Assembly (NCBI GenBank): GCA_015179025.1
Contig: WHUX01000017.1
Coordinates: 372,001-436,000 of the forward strand
DNA: 64,000 nt
Direction: 5' to 3'
Source: Terfezia claveryi
Taxonomy: Eukaryota; Ascomycota; Pezizomycetes; Pezizales; Pezizaceae
Positions 47,601-60,249 of the stretch are shown here, one piece after another; position 1 is the stretch's first letter, and every line of letters starts with the position of its first letter. The position numbers and the translations under genes are program-made. The notes under the pieces were generated by a model that did no database searches, had not been told where the DNA came from, and saw only the letters and a list, made by a program, of their open reading frames with translations.

Positions 47601-49118
47601 CTTGCCGCGCGGCTCTTCGAAGCGTGATATTCAATTTCCTTTATTGACCTTGCGCGCGAGCGAGCCCGAGCATGTGACACAGGGTATTCAATTTCCTTGC
47701 GCGCAGGACCGTCATACTCCAACTCCTTTGGAGGCGGAGGAATAGATGAATATCCGTCACCATCGTCATCCCGAGTCACAGCGGAGGAAACTAACGATGG
47801 CTGTCCCCTTGATGGAGGAGCGGACTGGTACTCAACTTCATATTCACTCTTCGGCCTACGATATTCCCGGCTGTCGGGGTGGTGATAATCTGGTTCCATA
47901 GAGTAATCCCGAGAAGCATAAGGGTCCCTTGTTGGTAGCCTATAGTCTCCACCCCGAGGAGGCCCGTAATCCCGTGGATCTGGCGGGGGATAATCGTCTA
48001 GCGGCGGAGGCATGTAATCTCCACGAGGATGCCCACCATAGTCTCTGCTTTCCCTTCGACCACTATAGCCTCCTAGTGGAGGGGGTGGGGGAACTGGTGG
48101 TACTAAGTATTCGTCCATCATTGATGGAGATATACTATAGTTTCGGCCCGGGGGTGGCGGGCGAGTATAGTCTCTATCCCGTGAATCCCGGTGGTCCCTA
48201 GAATGGTGATAGTCCGGTGAAGGTGCCCCATACTTGTCTAGAGGATGCAGAGGTGGTGGATAATAATGGTGAGCTGGAGGTGGGTGGTGGGGGTGATGTG
48301 GGTGATGTGGGTGATGTGGGTGATGTGTATGATGTGTGTGGTGTGGGTGATGTGGTTGATGTGAGTCGTGGGGGTGATGAGGAGGCGGTGGATAATGGGA
48401 GTACTGGTCTACCCCTCCATATGGGATCGGGGGTGGTGGGGATATAGTTGGCGGCGGAGGTGCTGGAGGTATTCCTGAGGGAAGCTTTGGTGGGAGGTTG
48501 TGCGCCGGAGCCGGTGAGGGGACGTTCGAAACGGTAGGGGGTGTTGCCGCTGGAGGAATATGTCTAGGTAGAGGGGGTCCTGGAGCGTACGGATAATGTC
48601 CTAAGTTCAAAGGGGGTGTTTGGTAATACCCTCCTCCGCCTAGCTCATGAACACCATAGTAATCTGCACTCGTAGCATGACTGCCAGCAGGAGATGTCGG
48701 CCATGGTGGTGGAATATTGCGCTCTCGCGGGGGACGTTCCTAGGGAAAAACAAAACTCATGTCAGCAGCACAGTTCATCCATTGTGCTCACCTCTGCTTC
48801 CAAGTAAATGATAGAAATTTCCCAGGATAGTGGGTCTATGGGAATCTTATCTCCCTCCCCCTCAAGACGCCACAAGACATAATATCCCGCCCACCAAAGC
48901 CAGTAGTGGCCCGCTTCTATTCCTCGTACCAACTGGACGGCTATGTACCCCACTACATCTCCCACAGGAAACTAGGAAACAAGCAAGCATACCCCTCGAT
49001 ACCTCCGCCCCTCGGCCCGCGACGACGACGAATGATGCGTGTGCGACTTGTGAGGATGCGGCGCAAAATCAGCTGGTGGATTGTGATGATAGCCTGCTGC
49101 TGCTGAGTTAGGCATCAT
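44653..49118 (-). CDS. Large proline-rich protein of unknown function
   Basis: Six exons are proposed: 48993..49118, 48792..48932, 46853..48739, 46360..46799, 45528..46296 and 44653..45435, giving 1,381 residues. Introns at 46800..46852 and 46297..46359 are strong. Those at 48933..48992 and 45436..45527 were picked to join frames and are less sure. I recognise no domain. Residues about 90-450 are Pro/Tyr/His-rich with a His-Pro tract, then four [KR]EIEY motifs. A folded-looking segment starts at REIIGAPRGNYSFFVSAGNEW and runs through NLQDRGIEEN, LYEPHRPNQ, TYWSWECIVGKVLGAAKG and SWKVNLRYDTPFIAAYPC. The C-terminal part is acidic and Ser-rich. A short N-terminal block has GHYWLWWAGYYVLW. The intact reading frame over 4 kb supports a real gene. 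Location and role are unknown. Confidence 0.7.
48286..48360. repeat. GGTGATGTG repeat encoding a His-Pro tract
   Basis: The 9-bp unit GGTGATGTG and variants repeat in frame within exon 3 of the proline-rich protein, giving HHPHHPHH-type sequence on the minus strand. Confidence 0.8.
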
Positions 49119-51310
49119 CTTTGGATCGTCCCTGTCAAGTAAAGCTAGTAGCTAAAGCAGTTTTTCCCACCAAACAAAAGAAGCTTCCTTCCTTCCTGCC
49201 TACACTTAATTCGTGCTCGTTTGTAAAGGCGTCGTCCCCCAACACAGGCACTGTTGCCCCACAGTGCAGCTCTGGGATGGTAGTTGTCACGGTTCAGGTG
49301 CCTCGGCTGCTTGCTGCCTGCCCTGCTTTAAATTATTCCAATAACACACAAAGTCGCCCAGAAATAAGTACCCATTTATATTTTATATTTTTATTCTGCC
49401 CGCAATTGGTAATAAAATGTGAATTCTGAATTTAATATTCGGGTTTTCACTGCGACAGCCGATGCAAATGGATATAAATCGGTAGAAACTCAGCCGGTAC
49501 GGTGCTGTGACCAAGTGGAAATGAGGGGAATCGAGGAACAACGACGAGTGGAGAAAAAGCTAAAAAAAAGCGGGTGGAGATCAAGAAGCGATGGAGACAG
49601 GTATATGCATCATCAGTCAATCAATCAACAAAACGCCGAAGCAGAGAAAACAGAGTCAACAAGTAACGCCCCCCAATCAATGCAGAGAAGCCAAAAGAAA
49701 GATGGAAAGCAGAGTACACCTGCTTGTGAGGCGACGAATGAGGGGCGGACCAGGAGGTTCTGCTTCAGAAAGTCCTGCCCTCTGAGGGGCCCACTGCGGA
49801 GAATATTCCATTCGTCTAAGCATGCAGCTGCACCTGATATAAGATGCCGAAGAGCTACCTACGTATGTACTCTGACGGGCACCCGAAGACCGACGATCTC
49901 ACTACTCCCAACCGACTCTCTTGTTGGTTAGTTTGTGCATGTAATCAATAGGTATAGAAAACAACCCACAGCGTAGAAGATCGTTCAACCTTTCTCATAC
50001 CCTTGGTACATAGCAAACTGGTTGTGTTCAGGAAACTGGCCGAAACGCAACCAGACTACCTGCATTGGCCAATCGCTTCAAAGTGCCACCCATAGAATGA
50101 TTGTGCCCGATAATAGACGTCGAGCATAGAGAATTGAGCCGAGACTCTTGTAGTTTTATATGTACTTTTCAGCCAGATGCCTCGACCTCATGGTCATGGG
50201 GGGCTACAGGGGGCTACAAGTCCGACAGTGATTGCTGACTGTAGCCCGCGTGGTCCTCGTGGTTGTGTTATAGGATAGGGCCCCAATGCCACGTGCTGCC
50301 AAGCTTCCTCGGCCTCCCTTCTCACGACTCCATTGCCGCACCTGATGCATCCGATATGCTTAGCTTGCTGGCACTCTTTCCTTTACTGAGACCATATCAA
50401 GGACTTGTGGTCCCGGTGCCTACCAGAGCTCAAGCCAGCTCGTCGACGGCTGCTGCCAGATGCTGTGTACGAATTTCCCGAGATATCAGCTCTGATCACC
50501 TGCAATCTGAGCCAGGTATATATTGGGCAGTGTACTCTCGAGTATAGTCTAGTATAGATGGATATATCAAGCTTGGTGGCTGCTTGGGTAGGGCCAACTG
50601 CAGATGTGATTCATATTGTCCGGCGCCGCACGCAGGTTTCAGGGTAACGACTTGACCTGCGGAGCCAACGCAGAAGGTAAATATCCCATCAAAGGGAAGC
50701 GCTATCCTTGCAAGTGAAGCGGGTTACCTCATTGAGCCACTGGCCAGTCCACGTGCGATGTATAAACCACAATATTCCTCAGGCACTCCCTCCGCATGCC
50801 TCGAGCTCCCATCCTCTACCAACACTACCACCACCACCGCCGGCCCCTAACCGCCTCCCGCCCTCTCTCCCGCCCAAACTCAAACCCCGACAATCAAAAT
50901 GATTTTCCGGAAACCACTGCCGAGAAATCGTGAAAGGTCTACCTTGCCCACGTCAAAAACATCATGGACGTTGAGCATACTTCAGCAAAGAGATCATGTG
51001 AAGTATGGCCTCCTGAATCAGAAAATGGGGTCATGACTGGGCTGCGGCAGTATAAGATTGCTAGAGGATGGTTGACGTTGGTATGTACTTGACCCCGGTG
51101 CACAAACTGCTTGGCTTGAGGTAAGGTTTTTTTTGCTATTGTTGGATGTTGGTGATTGATGAATAGTCTGATAAGTTTGATTTTTTTGGAGATGAAAGTA
51201 ATGAATCTAGAGAATACGTATGATTGTCATAGCACATGCAATAGATACACCATCTTGGCCTGTCATCAATCATATTCTCATTATACATTGAAGCAAACCT
51301 GCCACAAGAA
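49119..51310. other. Intergenic region
   Basis: No gene is certain. Two short frames with an ATG at 50899 or 50964, the latter ending at a good GTATGT donor near 51080, could be 5' exons of the orphan frame at 51311, but I could not splice them together convincingly. An AACCAGACTAC motif lies at 50049 and a CAGGGTAAC motif at 50640. Confidence 0.4.
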
Positions 51311-51841
51311 ATGGGCTACAGCAACAAATATACCTACTCTGACTCCATAATTCTCACCTCCGACGTTTCCAGGAAGAGTGACACCACAAAGGAACTCCAA
51401 CTCACCATCTCTAATCTCCAGAGTCAATTACAGAGACAAGCACCTATACCAAACACCACTCCCATCACTCCCACCTTCACCACTCCCGCCCCCTTCACTA
51501 TCACACCCCAAACAGAGAAATTGAAAACCAAGCTCACCCCAGCTGTTGCTTCTATCATGGCCTATGCAATCATCACGGGTATTATTTTAGTGAAGAGCTA
51601 TATTGAGAAGAAGCAGGAAGAGAAGAAGTTGAGAGATAGGAGCGCAAATAAGGAGGAACGAAGAATTGCAAAGGAGGAGGAGCTGGGAATCGCAGAAGAA
51701 AAGAAAAATAAAAAGGAAGAGGAGTTTCCATTGTTTAGAGATAGTTTACAGTTATTACTACGTGCCATTGAGGTTATAGAGAGGGAGACCGCTGAGGGAA
51801 GGAGTTGGTTTGGAGGATTGGGAAGGTGGATTTGGCGCTGA
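51311..51841 (+). CDS. Orphan open frame, predicted single-pass coiled-coil protein
   Basis: The 176-codon frame is not recognised. It shows a Thr/Pro-rich segment, one hydrophobic stretch (AVASIMAYAIITGIILVKSYI, about residues 88-108) and a long Lys/Glu-rich coiled coil. The end (SWFGGLGRWIWR) is Trp-rich. The ordered layout is unlike the random frames nearby. It may be an exon of a larger gene. No homologue is known to me. Confidence 0.4.
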   Translation: MGYSNKYTYSDSIILTSDVSRKSDTTKELQLTISNLQSQLQRQAPIPNTTPITPTFTTPAPFTITPQTEKLKTKLTPAVASIMAYAIITGIILVKSYIEKKQEEKKLRDRSANKEERRIAKEEELGIAEEKKNKKEEEFPLFRDSLQLLLRAIEVIERETAEGRSWFGGLGRWIWR

Positions 51842-52688
51842 TCATGAATGAATATGATTGGTTTTCAATGGGCGGGTTTGGTTGTTTAAATGAGGACTTT
51901 TGTTCTCCTTTTACCTTGCTTGATGTAGTTTGGTTTTTTTGTTGGGTGTCAGTGCTTGATTTCGATAATCTTTCCACTCAAGTTATGATTTGTGGGTATG
52001 GTTACCCTGAAGCTTCAGTAAATCAACCAGTATGCAGTAAATCCTAATATCATGACTCCATGAGACCGGTTTGGCATGGATTCTAGTGACAACGCATGCG
52101 AACCACGAGTAAAGAGTTTATCTTTTCGTTTATTATAAAATTTATGTATAAGAAATGTTGCTGAGGAGAGCAGTATGACGGAAACACGTGCATATGTCCG
52201 GGCTTTGGATTTTATATATATAGATTGAGTGAAGGCCTTTACTTAGCTATATCAACTTTGGTCATGAGGTCGGTATTTCTGTATGTATATAATATACGTT
52301 ATTTTTATATATATGTCTATATGTAAATATATGTAAATGTATAGTAAGGTCTTTGGAATCGGGATCATTAGCGAAGTAAGTAACATCCTCCATACCTACA
52401 CCAGTTAGTGGAAATACATATCCAATATCAGAAACCAACTAATCCCAAATGCCGCAATTCAAAACAAATTGGGGAAACAACGCTGCAATTCTTATCAAGA
52501 TTACGGGACCAGGGTCAAAAAAAAAAAAAAATGAAAAAAAATTTAGAGTACTTCTGTCTTGTCTGTCTGTCGGTGTCGTTTCTTGCTGGGATGTAATAAT
52601 ATTATAGGTAGTATCGGGGAATTGCCAGGTAATGAATAAACATAACTAATATCATATCCAGAGAGGAAGAATGAATATCCAGTAGTCT

Positions 52689-52842
52689 GGTTATTGGTAT
52701 TGGTATTAGTATTAGTATTAGTTGGTATTAGGATTGGTATTGGTATTGGTATTGGTATTGGTATTGGTATTGGTATTGGTATTGGTATTGGTATTGGTAT
52801 TGGTATTGGTATTGGTATTGGTATTGGTATTGGTATTGGGTT
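52689..52842. repeat. (GGTATT)n hexanucleotide microsatellite
   Basis: More than 15 near-perfect copies of GGTATT are present, with TAGTATTAG variants at the left edge. The left boundary abuts a TAGTCTGGTT motif at 52683. Confidence 0.95.
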
Positions 52843-53167
52843 GCCAGAGACATATTAGTCTCTGAGGGGTTTAAACACCCTTGGGGTGTTAAGGGTCGTG
52901 TGGTGGTTTCCAATTCCGATGATAACGCGGTTGAAAAAATCAATAGGATATTTCTTCGATCCACTTGACTTATCCGCGTACATACAGCGAGGCTGCCTAA
53001 GAGAGAAAGCTCTCGAGGCCGGTTAGCATCAATCTTATTTGCCAGTAGTATTTCATGATTATTTCAGTCATTTCGAATAAACTATTTGGTAAAAGTGTTG
53101 GTCGGGGCAACGGAGAGTATTGGCGGGTGTATCGTAGTACTCAGATGGTGCCATTGAGGCCCTCGAC

Positions 53168-54109
53168 CTAATCAAAATCGCCGATTTGTGCAACCTTCTC
53201 CACCGATAGGTATTCCTTTATTTGTACCGAAGTCTGTACCGTGTACATATCTGGCAGGTTCTCCGTGGTACTAAGATACTCCTTGATCCGATAACACAGC
53301 TGTTCCACTCCACGGGCGATGTCAGAGCTAGAGTGTTGGTGTTCTGGTGCGGAAGGCAATATAACCATCCTTGCCCTTGCCCTTGCGCTGTCAGCCCCCG
53401 TAAAGTGCACAAAGTTATATTGTTTCAGCCTTGACCATGGCACCTCATTCTCCACTATCTATCGATCTGCCACGTCCGGCCAGGTTACTCATGAGCACCT
53501 TCCTGTATGCCCTAATTATATAGTTTCATTCTGGTGCTAACTTTCGGGGCTTATATCACGCCTATTGGTAGATAACCTGCTTTAAGGCGCGCCACCGTCT
53601 CAGGTGCGTATATGAGAGAAGCGTTGAGTGTTGAATAGGAAAATGCGAAGAAATTGTACGCGCGGGTGAGATTGGAATGCTGCATTCGCCCTCGCATATT
53701 TAACGCACGCCCCTGAATAAGAGGAGTTGACGATCAGTGTATGAGGAGTATTGTATTACGGGAAGAGCTCTTGTAGTGGTTGGAGGTATTAGAAATTCTC
53801 GGGCCACGAGGCCCACCTCGATTTGTCCACAGACAGTCGCGGGACTACTCGGGGCCATGGCCGTTGATAATATGGTCATTTGGTGATGATCTTGCGGATG
53901 TAGTAAAGATATTATGTCGTCAGGAATCGCTGTTTCAGACCATCTTCTCCCGCGATACCGAAGCATTCTGTAGGAGAATCTGCAAGTTCAGGAACCCTGT
54001 CCGCACTGAGGTATTCATGCAGAGAAATATTTTTGGCCGCGTAGGCCTCCCGTCCACTAGCTCCTCCACATACCTGGTTTATGTGGACAGAGAAAATAAA
54101 ACATCTCAT
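53168..54109 (-). other. Possible decayed gene with repeated EYLS motif
   Basis: Three minus-strand segments contain similar peptides: IKEYLSTTENLPD, IKEYLSVEKVAQIGD and LHEYLSADRVPELAD. They lie in two frames separated by stops. The similarity suggests duplicated remnants of one coding unit. No family is recognised. Confidence 0.25.
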
Positions 54110-56917
54110 GAACTTGAGACAGCGGCCTTCCGGTCGAATCTGTCTTATTGGATACCCTTATCGTGCCTGGTACGGGAAGGTTCACCCAATAGGACAGAAT
54201 ACCCAGTAAGGGAATAGCAAAAGCACATCGCTGTAAGTCGGGATTCAATCGAAGTGCGGGCTATGGCAAACGAATTCCCTTCCCGTGATGTACCACTTGC
54301 TGAAACCAACCAGACAAATAGGCCAATTGAAGGTGACCTTGTGCGGTGCTCTTTACCTGTTGATGTATATCCCTGGCGTATATCCGTACGCATATACGTA
54401 TTCAACATTGTGATAGTCGTTCGCTTTCAGCAAGACGTAGTCTGGACTTCCGCATTTAGAAGGCCTACTTCATATAACCAAGGCGAGTCTACCTAGTGGC
54501 GAGAAACCTATCCATGATCAGCTTCAGGTTAGTCCTGATACTTGCATCACCATCCACCGCAGACACAAAATACCATCTAGTTGGTACACTTTGTTTCCCA
54601 CACGGAGTTCCCAGGCCAAGAAGCGATATCAGGCTTTTATTTTCAATTACCCTGCATATCCACCGCGCGTAAGACCGATACCCCCGCTCTACCCAATATA
54701 ATCTGTAAGGTTTTATAGCCTCTCATAGTCTCATCCGCGGGGCAGTCTTGAGCAAAGGCCCTTGCCCGCGAGTATATACTCATACTGTACGTATACAGTA
54801 TGTACCCTGTGGTAGAGATGTAGGATACCTCCTGTAAAGACGTTATGTTAGCCAGTGTGTAGAGCAGAGTACAAAACAGAGTAGTATATGGGCTGTCCTA
54901 GCATTTTTCTCTAGCAATAGTCATATGTATAACCTTCGCAGGTCGTCTCAGCTAAGTTCAAGTTCATGCATGTATGCATGTATCCAGTGTATCTCCTCGA
55001 TCCAGGCGTCGAGTCAGAAGCATCATGTAACACTGTTCCGGCCTCCCATTCGGCTTTCATACTTATATTTCTGGAACCCAAGCCTCATGCAACCCAGTCC
55101 TCTGGACCTCATGAGAGGCCAGGGCGGAAAGTTCATGGATATGGTAATACCAATGTCGACGCATAGTAAAATTATAGTCTTCCATTTTTTCATATTGATC
55201 TCGTTACGAGCCCGTAATTTTGGGAATAATAATCGTGTTCAGATCTACACAGAAAGCAAGTCAGTGACCTGTCAAATTTCCCCCAATACTGACAATCATT
55301 CATGTAGAAACGTTCCACGTGCCAAGTTCTCCTCATTACCTACCTAGTATAAATCTTTAACGGATCGATATTCCGGGGCTCCGGTATGATTACATTTTCA
55401 ACTGCGGTATTAATATTGTTGCAATTTCTTCGGTAAAGCTTCCGGGGTGTGTAAGTTAAAATCAACTATCAATGGTTTAGTTTTGCGAAATTAGGGAACC
55501 TTTTAGGACTAAAGATTCCCAATTCAGGAGGCTTAAAGAATGACCCGAGAGTACCAACAGGATTGCACGGATGGAATCCATACCGCAAAACTGAGGATGA
55601 AGAACCCTGTCTTTCCATCGTGGAAAATTCCAGTTTTGCTGTGCTCTACCGATTATTATCTCCTCCCAGAGAAAGTATTGGCTGTGGTGCTTTGTTATGT
55701 TTCCAGCCCCTCTCAAAAGCACCAGCCCAACAGATTGCCACAATTGTAAACCAAACGCCCCTCAATAAAAAAAAAACTTGGCTTTGCTGGCATTGATACT
55801 GAAAGAAGGCATGCAATATAAAAAACCAGAAAATAAGCAGTAATTTAAAGAGGTTGTGTAAGTGCAGCATGCGGTGTGCTGATGTGCTGCCGGAGTGCTG
55901 ATGCATGCGTTGAGTAGGTACTCCTATGCCCAACACCGAAGCAATCTTTATTTCTATCCTGCCCGACGTCCGTGCAGGCCACATGTTGACATACCTAGTT
56001 GACACAATCACCTCGACTACAAAGTACGTTAGTACCTTCCTATGTACCTATCTGCAGCGGGATCTGCCGCAAGCTTACATACTTTGACCAACGAGAGTAC
56101 AGCAATGTGTGATGATAAGACTGCGGGTTCCGGTGCAGGAACTTACAGGTGGCTTGTCCGAGAAATCCTGCTGATCCCAACACGATAACCGCATACCTAA
56201 TGGCAGAGTTGGGGGGAGTTTTCTCACACGTGGAGAAGAGAGAGGCTGGTTCTCATGGTCTCAGGCCTGTGGGTCGTGCACTTTGAAACGTGCAAAGCAG
56301 GCAGTGAGGTCTCATCACACATCCTCTCTGGGGACAAGAGTTCGTTGGAGGGAAAGCTTGCTTTATGCATTCACAGCTAGGCCCTACGATGCAGCCAGCT
56401 CATTCCAGCGTCGCAATAACTGTCTGCATGTACCAGAACCTCTCAATCAGTCACAGTTGACCCTACATAATCCCTACCGTTTCGCAATCGGTCCATCGCC
56501 AAGCCCGAGAAGTGCGTGGGTCCCTGGTACAGTTGTCACAATTGTTTCATTGGCGATTGGGAGTCCGGATGACAAGCTTTCAGCCAGATTAACAAGCTTC
56601 AGACAGTTTAGCCTCCCAGATATGCGGGTCGTCCTATTCAGGTAATTTGGAAGAGAACTGGAAGCGAGAGACAGGGAACATGGGTCGAGACCGAGCAGGC
56701 AGATGCACCGCCGCTCCCGAAGCTGGCGGTGGAAATCCATGCACCTACTCTAAAAGTACGGTAACGCCCAGTACGTAGGTACGTAAGAGCGCCAGGATCT
56801 TGATGTTCCCCAAATTGTGATAACGTTATGTTTTATCCACCGAGGTAACTTGCTAGGTTTGGTAACCAAATCCTTAATTCTCCGCCCATTAACCATATTT
56901 TATATAGTTATAGTCAA

Positions 56918-56957
56918 TAATTATCCTAGTCTGGTTGCACTACCCCTCTAATTATCC
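56918..56957. mobile_element. 22-bp insertion flanked by 9-bp direct repeats
   Basis: TAATTATCC occurs at 56918..56926 and 56949..56957. The insertion starts TAGTCTGGTTGCAC and is 22 bp long. The duplication is perfect. Confidence 0.75.
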
Positions 56958-57247
56958 CAGGGTCTGATAGAGACTAAACAATTATGGGTTGATGTTTGCT
57001 CTTTGTGGCGAAGGCAAAGGAGTTCTCTTTATCAGGCAGCCGACGATAACGGCTGGGCACGAGGACAGTGAGGACGTGGCATGAGCCTCTTATATTAATT
57101 CCCGAGAAATGTCGTGCCGGTTAACCTCTTAAATAATAGATCGGATAGGAGATACCTAAGATAGCCCATGTTAACTTTAATATCGGAGATCTTGATAATC
57201 TTGCTCCTAAAGTTGAATGTCTCAACATCGAAGTGGGACATTACAAC

Positions 57248-57304
57248 CACCCATTGTAGTCTGGTTTTTGGAGGGTGTTGTGCCAAACCAGACTACACCC
57301 ATTG
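57248..57304. mobile_element. 39-bp element with 11-bp inverted ends and 9-bp target duplication
   Basis: CACCCATTG occurs at 57248..57256 and 57296..57304. The insert at 57257..57295 begins TAGTCTGGTTT and ends AAACCAGACTA, perfect 11-bp terminal inverted repeats around 17 bp. It is the only copy with both ends close together and defines the element termini. Confidence 0.8.
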
Positions 57305-58119
57305 CTTGAAATACCTCATCCTGCGAGCTTTCCAAAAAGCTGCGTCATCTCGGTCGGGGCTCCTCGAAGACAGCTGTGTAAGCGAAGGTCTTTGCAATCG
57401 GAATTGAAACTTTTGCCTGTCAAAATACCATATCTACAACAGTTATCTCTGGTGTCCTGCATTGGCTGCCTCATCACCGATCTCAAATTATCTAAGAATG
57501 ACCGACCCTCTTTTCCATTACTGAAATAAAGTCAACTACGATAAATTCCTCTGTCCCCCCTGTGCAACTGTGAGTAGTGATGATTTCCTGCTCTTGAAAG
57601 TGATGAGAATTGGACTCGTGGTAGCGTACATTATTAGGCCGTTGACGTTGGCTTCCAGTCTGGACTAGGTAGAGATTTTGAAGACTGAAGAGGCATAGGA
57701 CTTTAAGGCTTTCAAGCGCTCTATAGGAGATAACAGGTACAACTAGAATGTCATCCGGATCAAAACCAGAGCAGCATGGTAATATTTTTCCAACCTTGCG
57801 ACACAACAATCCCACCTTAAGGTAGCACTTTTTAACACGAATATTAAGCAAAAGCCCAACCAGGGTCTCTTACCTTATATTGAGAGGTTTTTTATAATCG
57901 AGGTACCACTGTACAGCAGTTCTTTTCTCGGAAGGAGTGCCATCACTCATCATAAGAGGGATAGATCTACACTGACCGTGCAATAACCTAATTCACATCC
58001 GAATTCAAGAAACTACTCTTCTCTTTCTCCGGCTGTTTGCCGGCCATCTTAACTTTTATATCGGACCTTTTATTATCGGTGACGCAGAAGGCTAGATGTC
58101 TCATGTCTGGTTGACAATG

Positions 58120-58152
58120 GAATTTGACGTGCCAACCAGACTAGAATTTGAC
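58120..58152. mobile_element. 15-bp insertion flanked by 9-bp direct repeats
   Basis: GAATTTGAC occurs at 58120..58128 and 58144..58152 around GTGCCAACCAGACTA, the same 15-mer as at 2050. A partial facing end (TGTCTGGTTGACA) lies 15 bp to the left. Confidence 0.75.
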
Positions 58153-59923
58153 TAGGTAAGAATTCAACTTCACCAGACCAGACCATTAGCGTGATCTACT
58201 TTGCTTGCGTTAACGCATGCATAACACAGATACTTGCGTCCGTACTCTCGAGGCACAGGTACCCAGGTAGGTGAGCGTTCTCTGCTACCTTGGGACCTAG
58301 CTAGGGCTTTTTCCCTTTACCTAGGCGATTGGGGATTCTTTGAAGTCGTGATAATTCTCATTTTCTCTTCAGCGACAGTCAGTTCCCCCCACACCGACTG
58401 CTTTCAGCAATTTGATCAATCTGGATTAGGTGTATGCAAGGAGAATTGGATTTGGATTAGCACTATGTTACGTTCCGGGTAAAATAGATGCAACTTTTCG
58501 TGATCCTTGTCCATGTCTAGCCTGTTTCAATTGGTAGGGGCTATTGTAGGGGCATAGATTTCTTAGAACCGTTTCATCTCAAATGAAAACTGAAAACCTC
58601 ATGGAATATAAACTCGTCACAATTGCAATATGGATGCACAGTCTCTTATAAAGATAAGAATCAGTTGAATATTCATAAGGATTCCGGGATTCCGTATTCT
58701 CGTGCCCGTACAAATACCTCCCACGGGCCAGTTACCGTAGTCAACGCAGATTGTGTAAAAGAAGGTCTGACTTCATCTCCAAATTATATTTCCAATGGGT
58801 CCCTTAATTAGCTGGGCCTGCCTTAGGTATGTACACATATATACCCATAAATGAGATGTATATTCCAATAGGCAGTCGGATTCCAGCACATCGGTGGCCG
58901 AACTCCGAGAGTGGACCCAAAGGGAGGTAGACTAGGATTGACACGACTTGGCTGCTTAAGATGATGCATCTCAAGCCGAACACGGAGTACTGCGGATAAT
59001 CACACTACCCACGCTAATGTCATGTTTTCTAAGCATAAGAAAAATGGCATTTTGCGAAATGAATATGACATTCAGGAGGCAGCTATTCGATTAAACTTCA
59101 GGGTGTTTCTTGTCAACTTAAGTTATATAAAGATTGTCATGGTAGAGCATCGCGAAGAAGTGTTAGCTGAAAGACTGTAAACAAATGCTCATGTAGAACT
59201 CAGCTCAGGCAGTTTTTTCTTTGTCCTTAAACCAATAATTGCGATCCGCGTGCCAAAAATAAAGCAGTGACTTGCGGCTATTATTATTACATACAACAGC
59301 TGGTAGCCGCATTCCCGCAACAGTTGCCTAGATTAAAAAGATGCCCAAAGATGTAAAGCACATGTGCTATTTCTGGATGACTACCGAGCATTGAGGGGTG
59401 ATGATGAGAAGCATTACCTAGCTTGAAGACTGTTGCTGTGAATGGCACAGTCAGGAATATGTCAGATTGATGATGCAGCATCGGGATCTTTCTCTCACCG
59501 TAACGATGGGTAACAACAGCTGGCCTTAAACCCTTGGAGCGACCTATAACATGCTGCCATCACACGGTCACACAAATTTTCTTTTCAGCCTGGGGTTAAG
59601 AGTTGATCGGTTGCCAAATAGCTGGGCAGCTTGCCAGATACGCATTTCACATGCGGTCTTCTGCGGGTGCTTCTAGGAATAGCTAGGTGCATAGATAATT
59701 GGAGACTGGGATACCGGTATATCGGTTCTGCCACACCTTGGCCTTACTGTGTATATCAATGATTGGTACTTGACTGTGTTATGAGCTGGCCAGTGGAAGC
59801 GGGTGAATAATGTGTAGTGATTTATATAACACAGATGACCACGTACTGAGATATTGGTCCCGGGCCATCGGTACCGCATTTCCGCTCTTTTGGGCTCTTT
59901 TGAACTCTCTTGGTCTCTTCTCG

Positions 59924-59951
59924 GGGCTCAGATAGTCTGGTTGGGCTCAGA
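59924..59951. mobile_element. 10-bp insertion flanked by 9-bp direct repeats
   Basis: GGGCTCAGA occurs at 59924..59932 and 59943..59951, with exactly TAGTCTGGTT between. This is the smallest case and marks the core terminal motif. Confidence 0.75.
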
Positions 59952-60249
59952 GACGTGCAAGTTGTCCTGTATCAGCCTAGAACATAAAAAAGTAATAATC
60001 AAGCACTTTCCGACGGGACGTTCATGACACGATAATGTGACTTTTGACCTGGAATACAATGATGTGACTCGTTTTAGAGAGACCTGTCTGGGAATGGAAC
60101 GTTACATACATAGTTGTATGGTTTGATAGACCGAAAGGAAAGCGAAAAAGGAGAGGTCGTCTGCTCCTCAGGAAAATGGTGATCTGGCGCCGGAAACGGC
60201 TCGAGACTAGTTGGGGACTAGATGAGAATTAATAATAACCGAATATCGA

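Noticed and set aside
52728..52964. Frame encoding QY repeats on the minus strand
   Set aside because: It is the GGTATT microsatellite read as protein.
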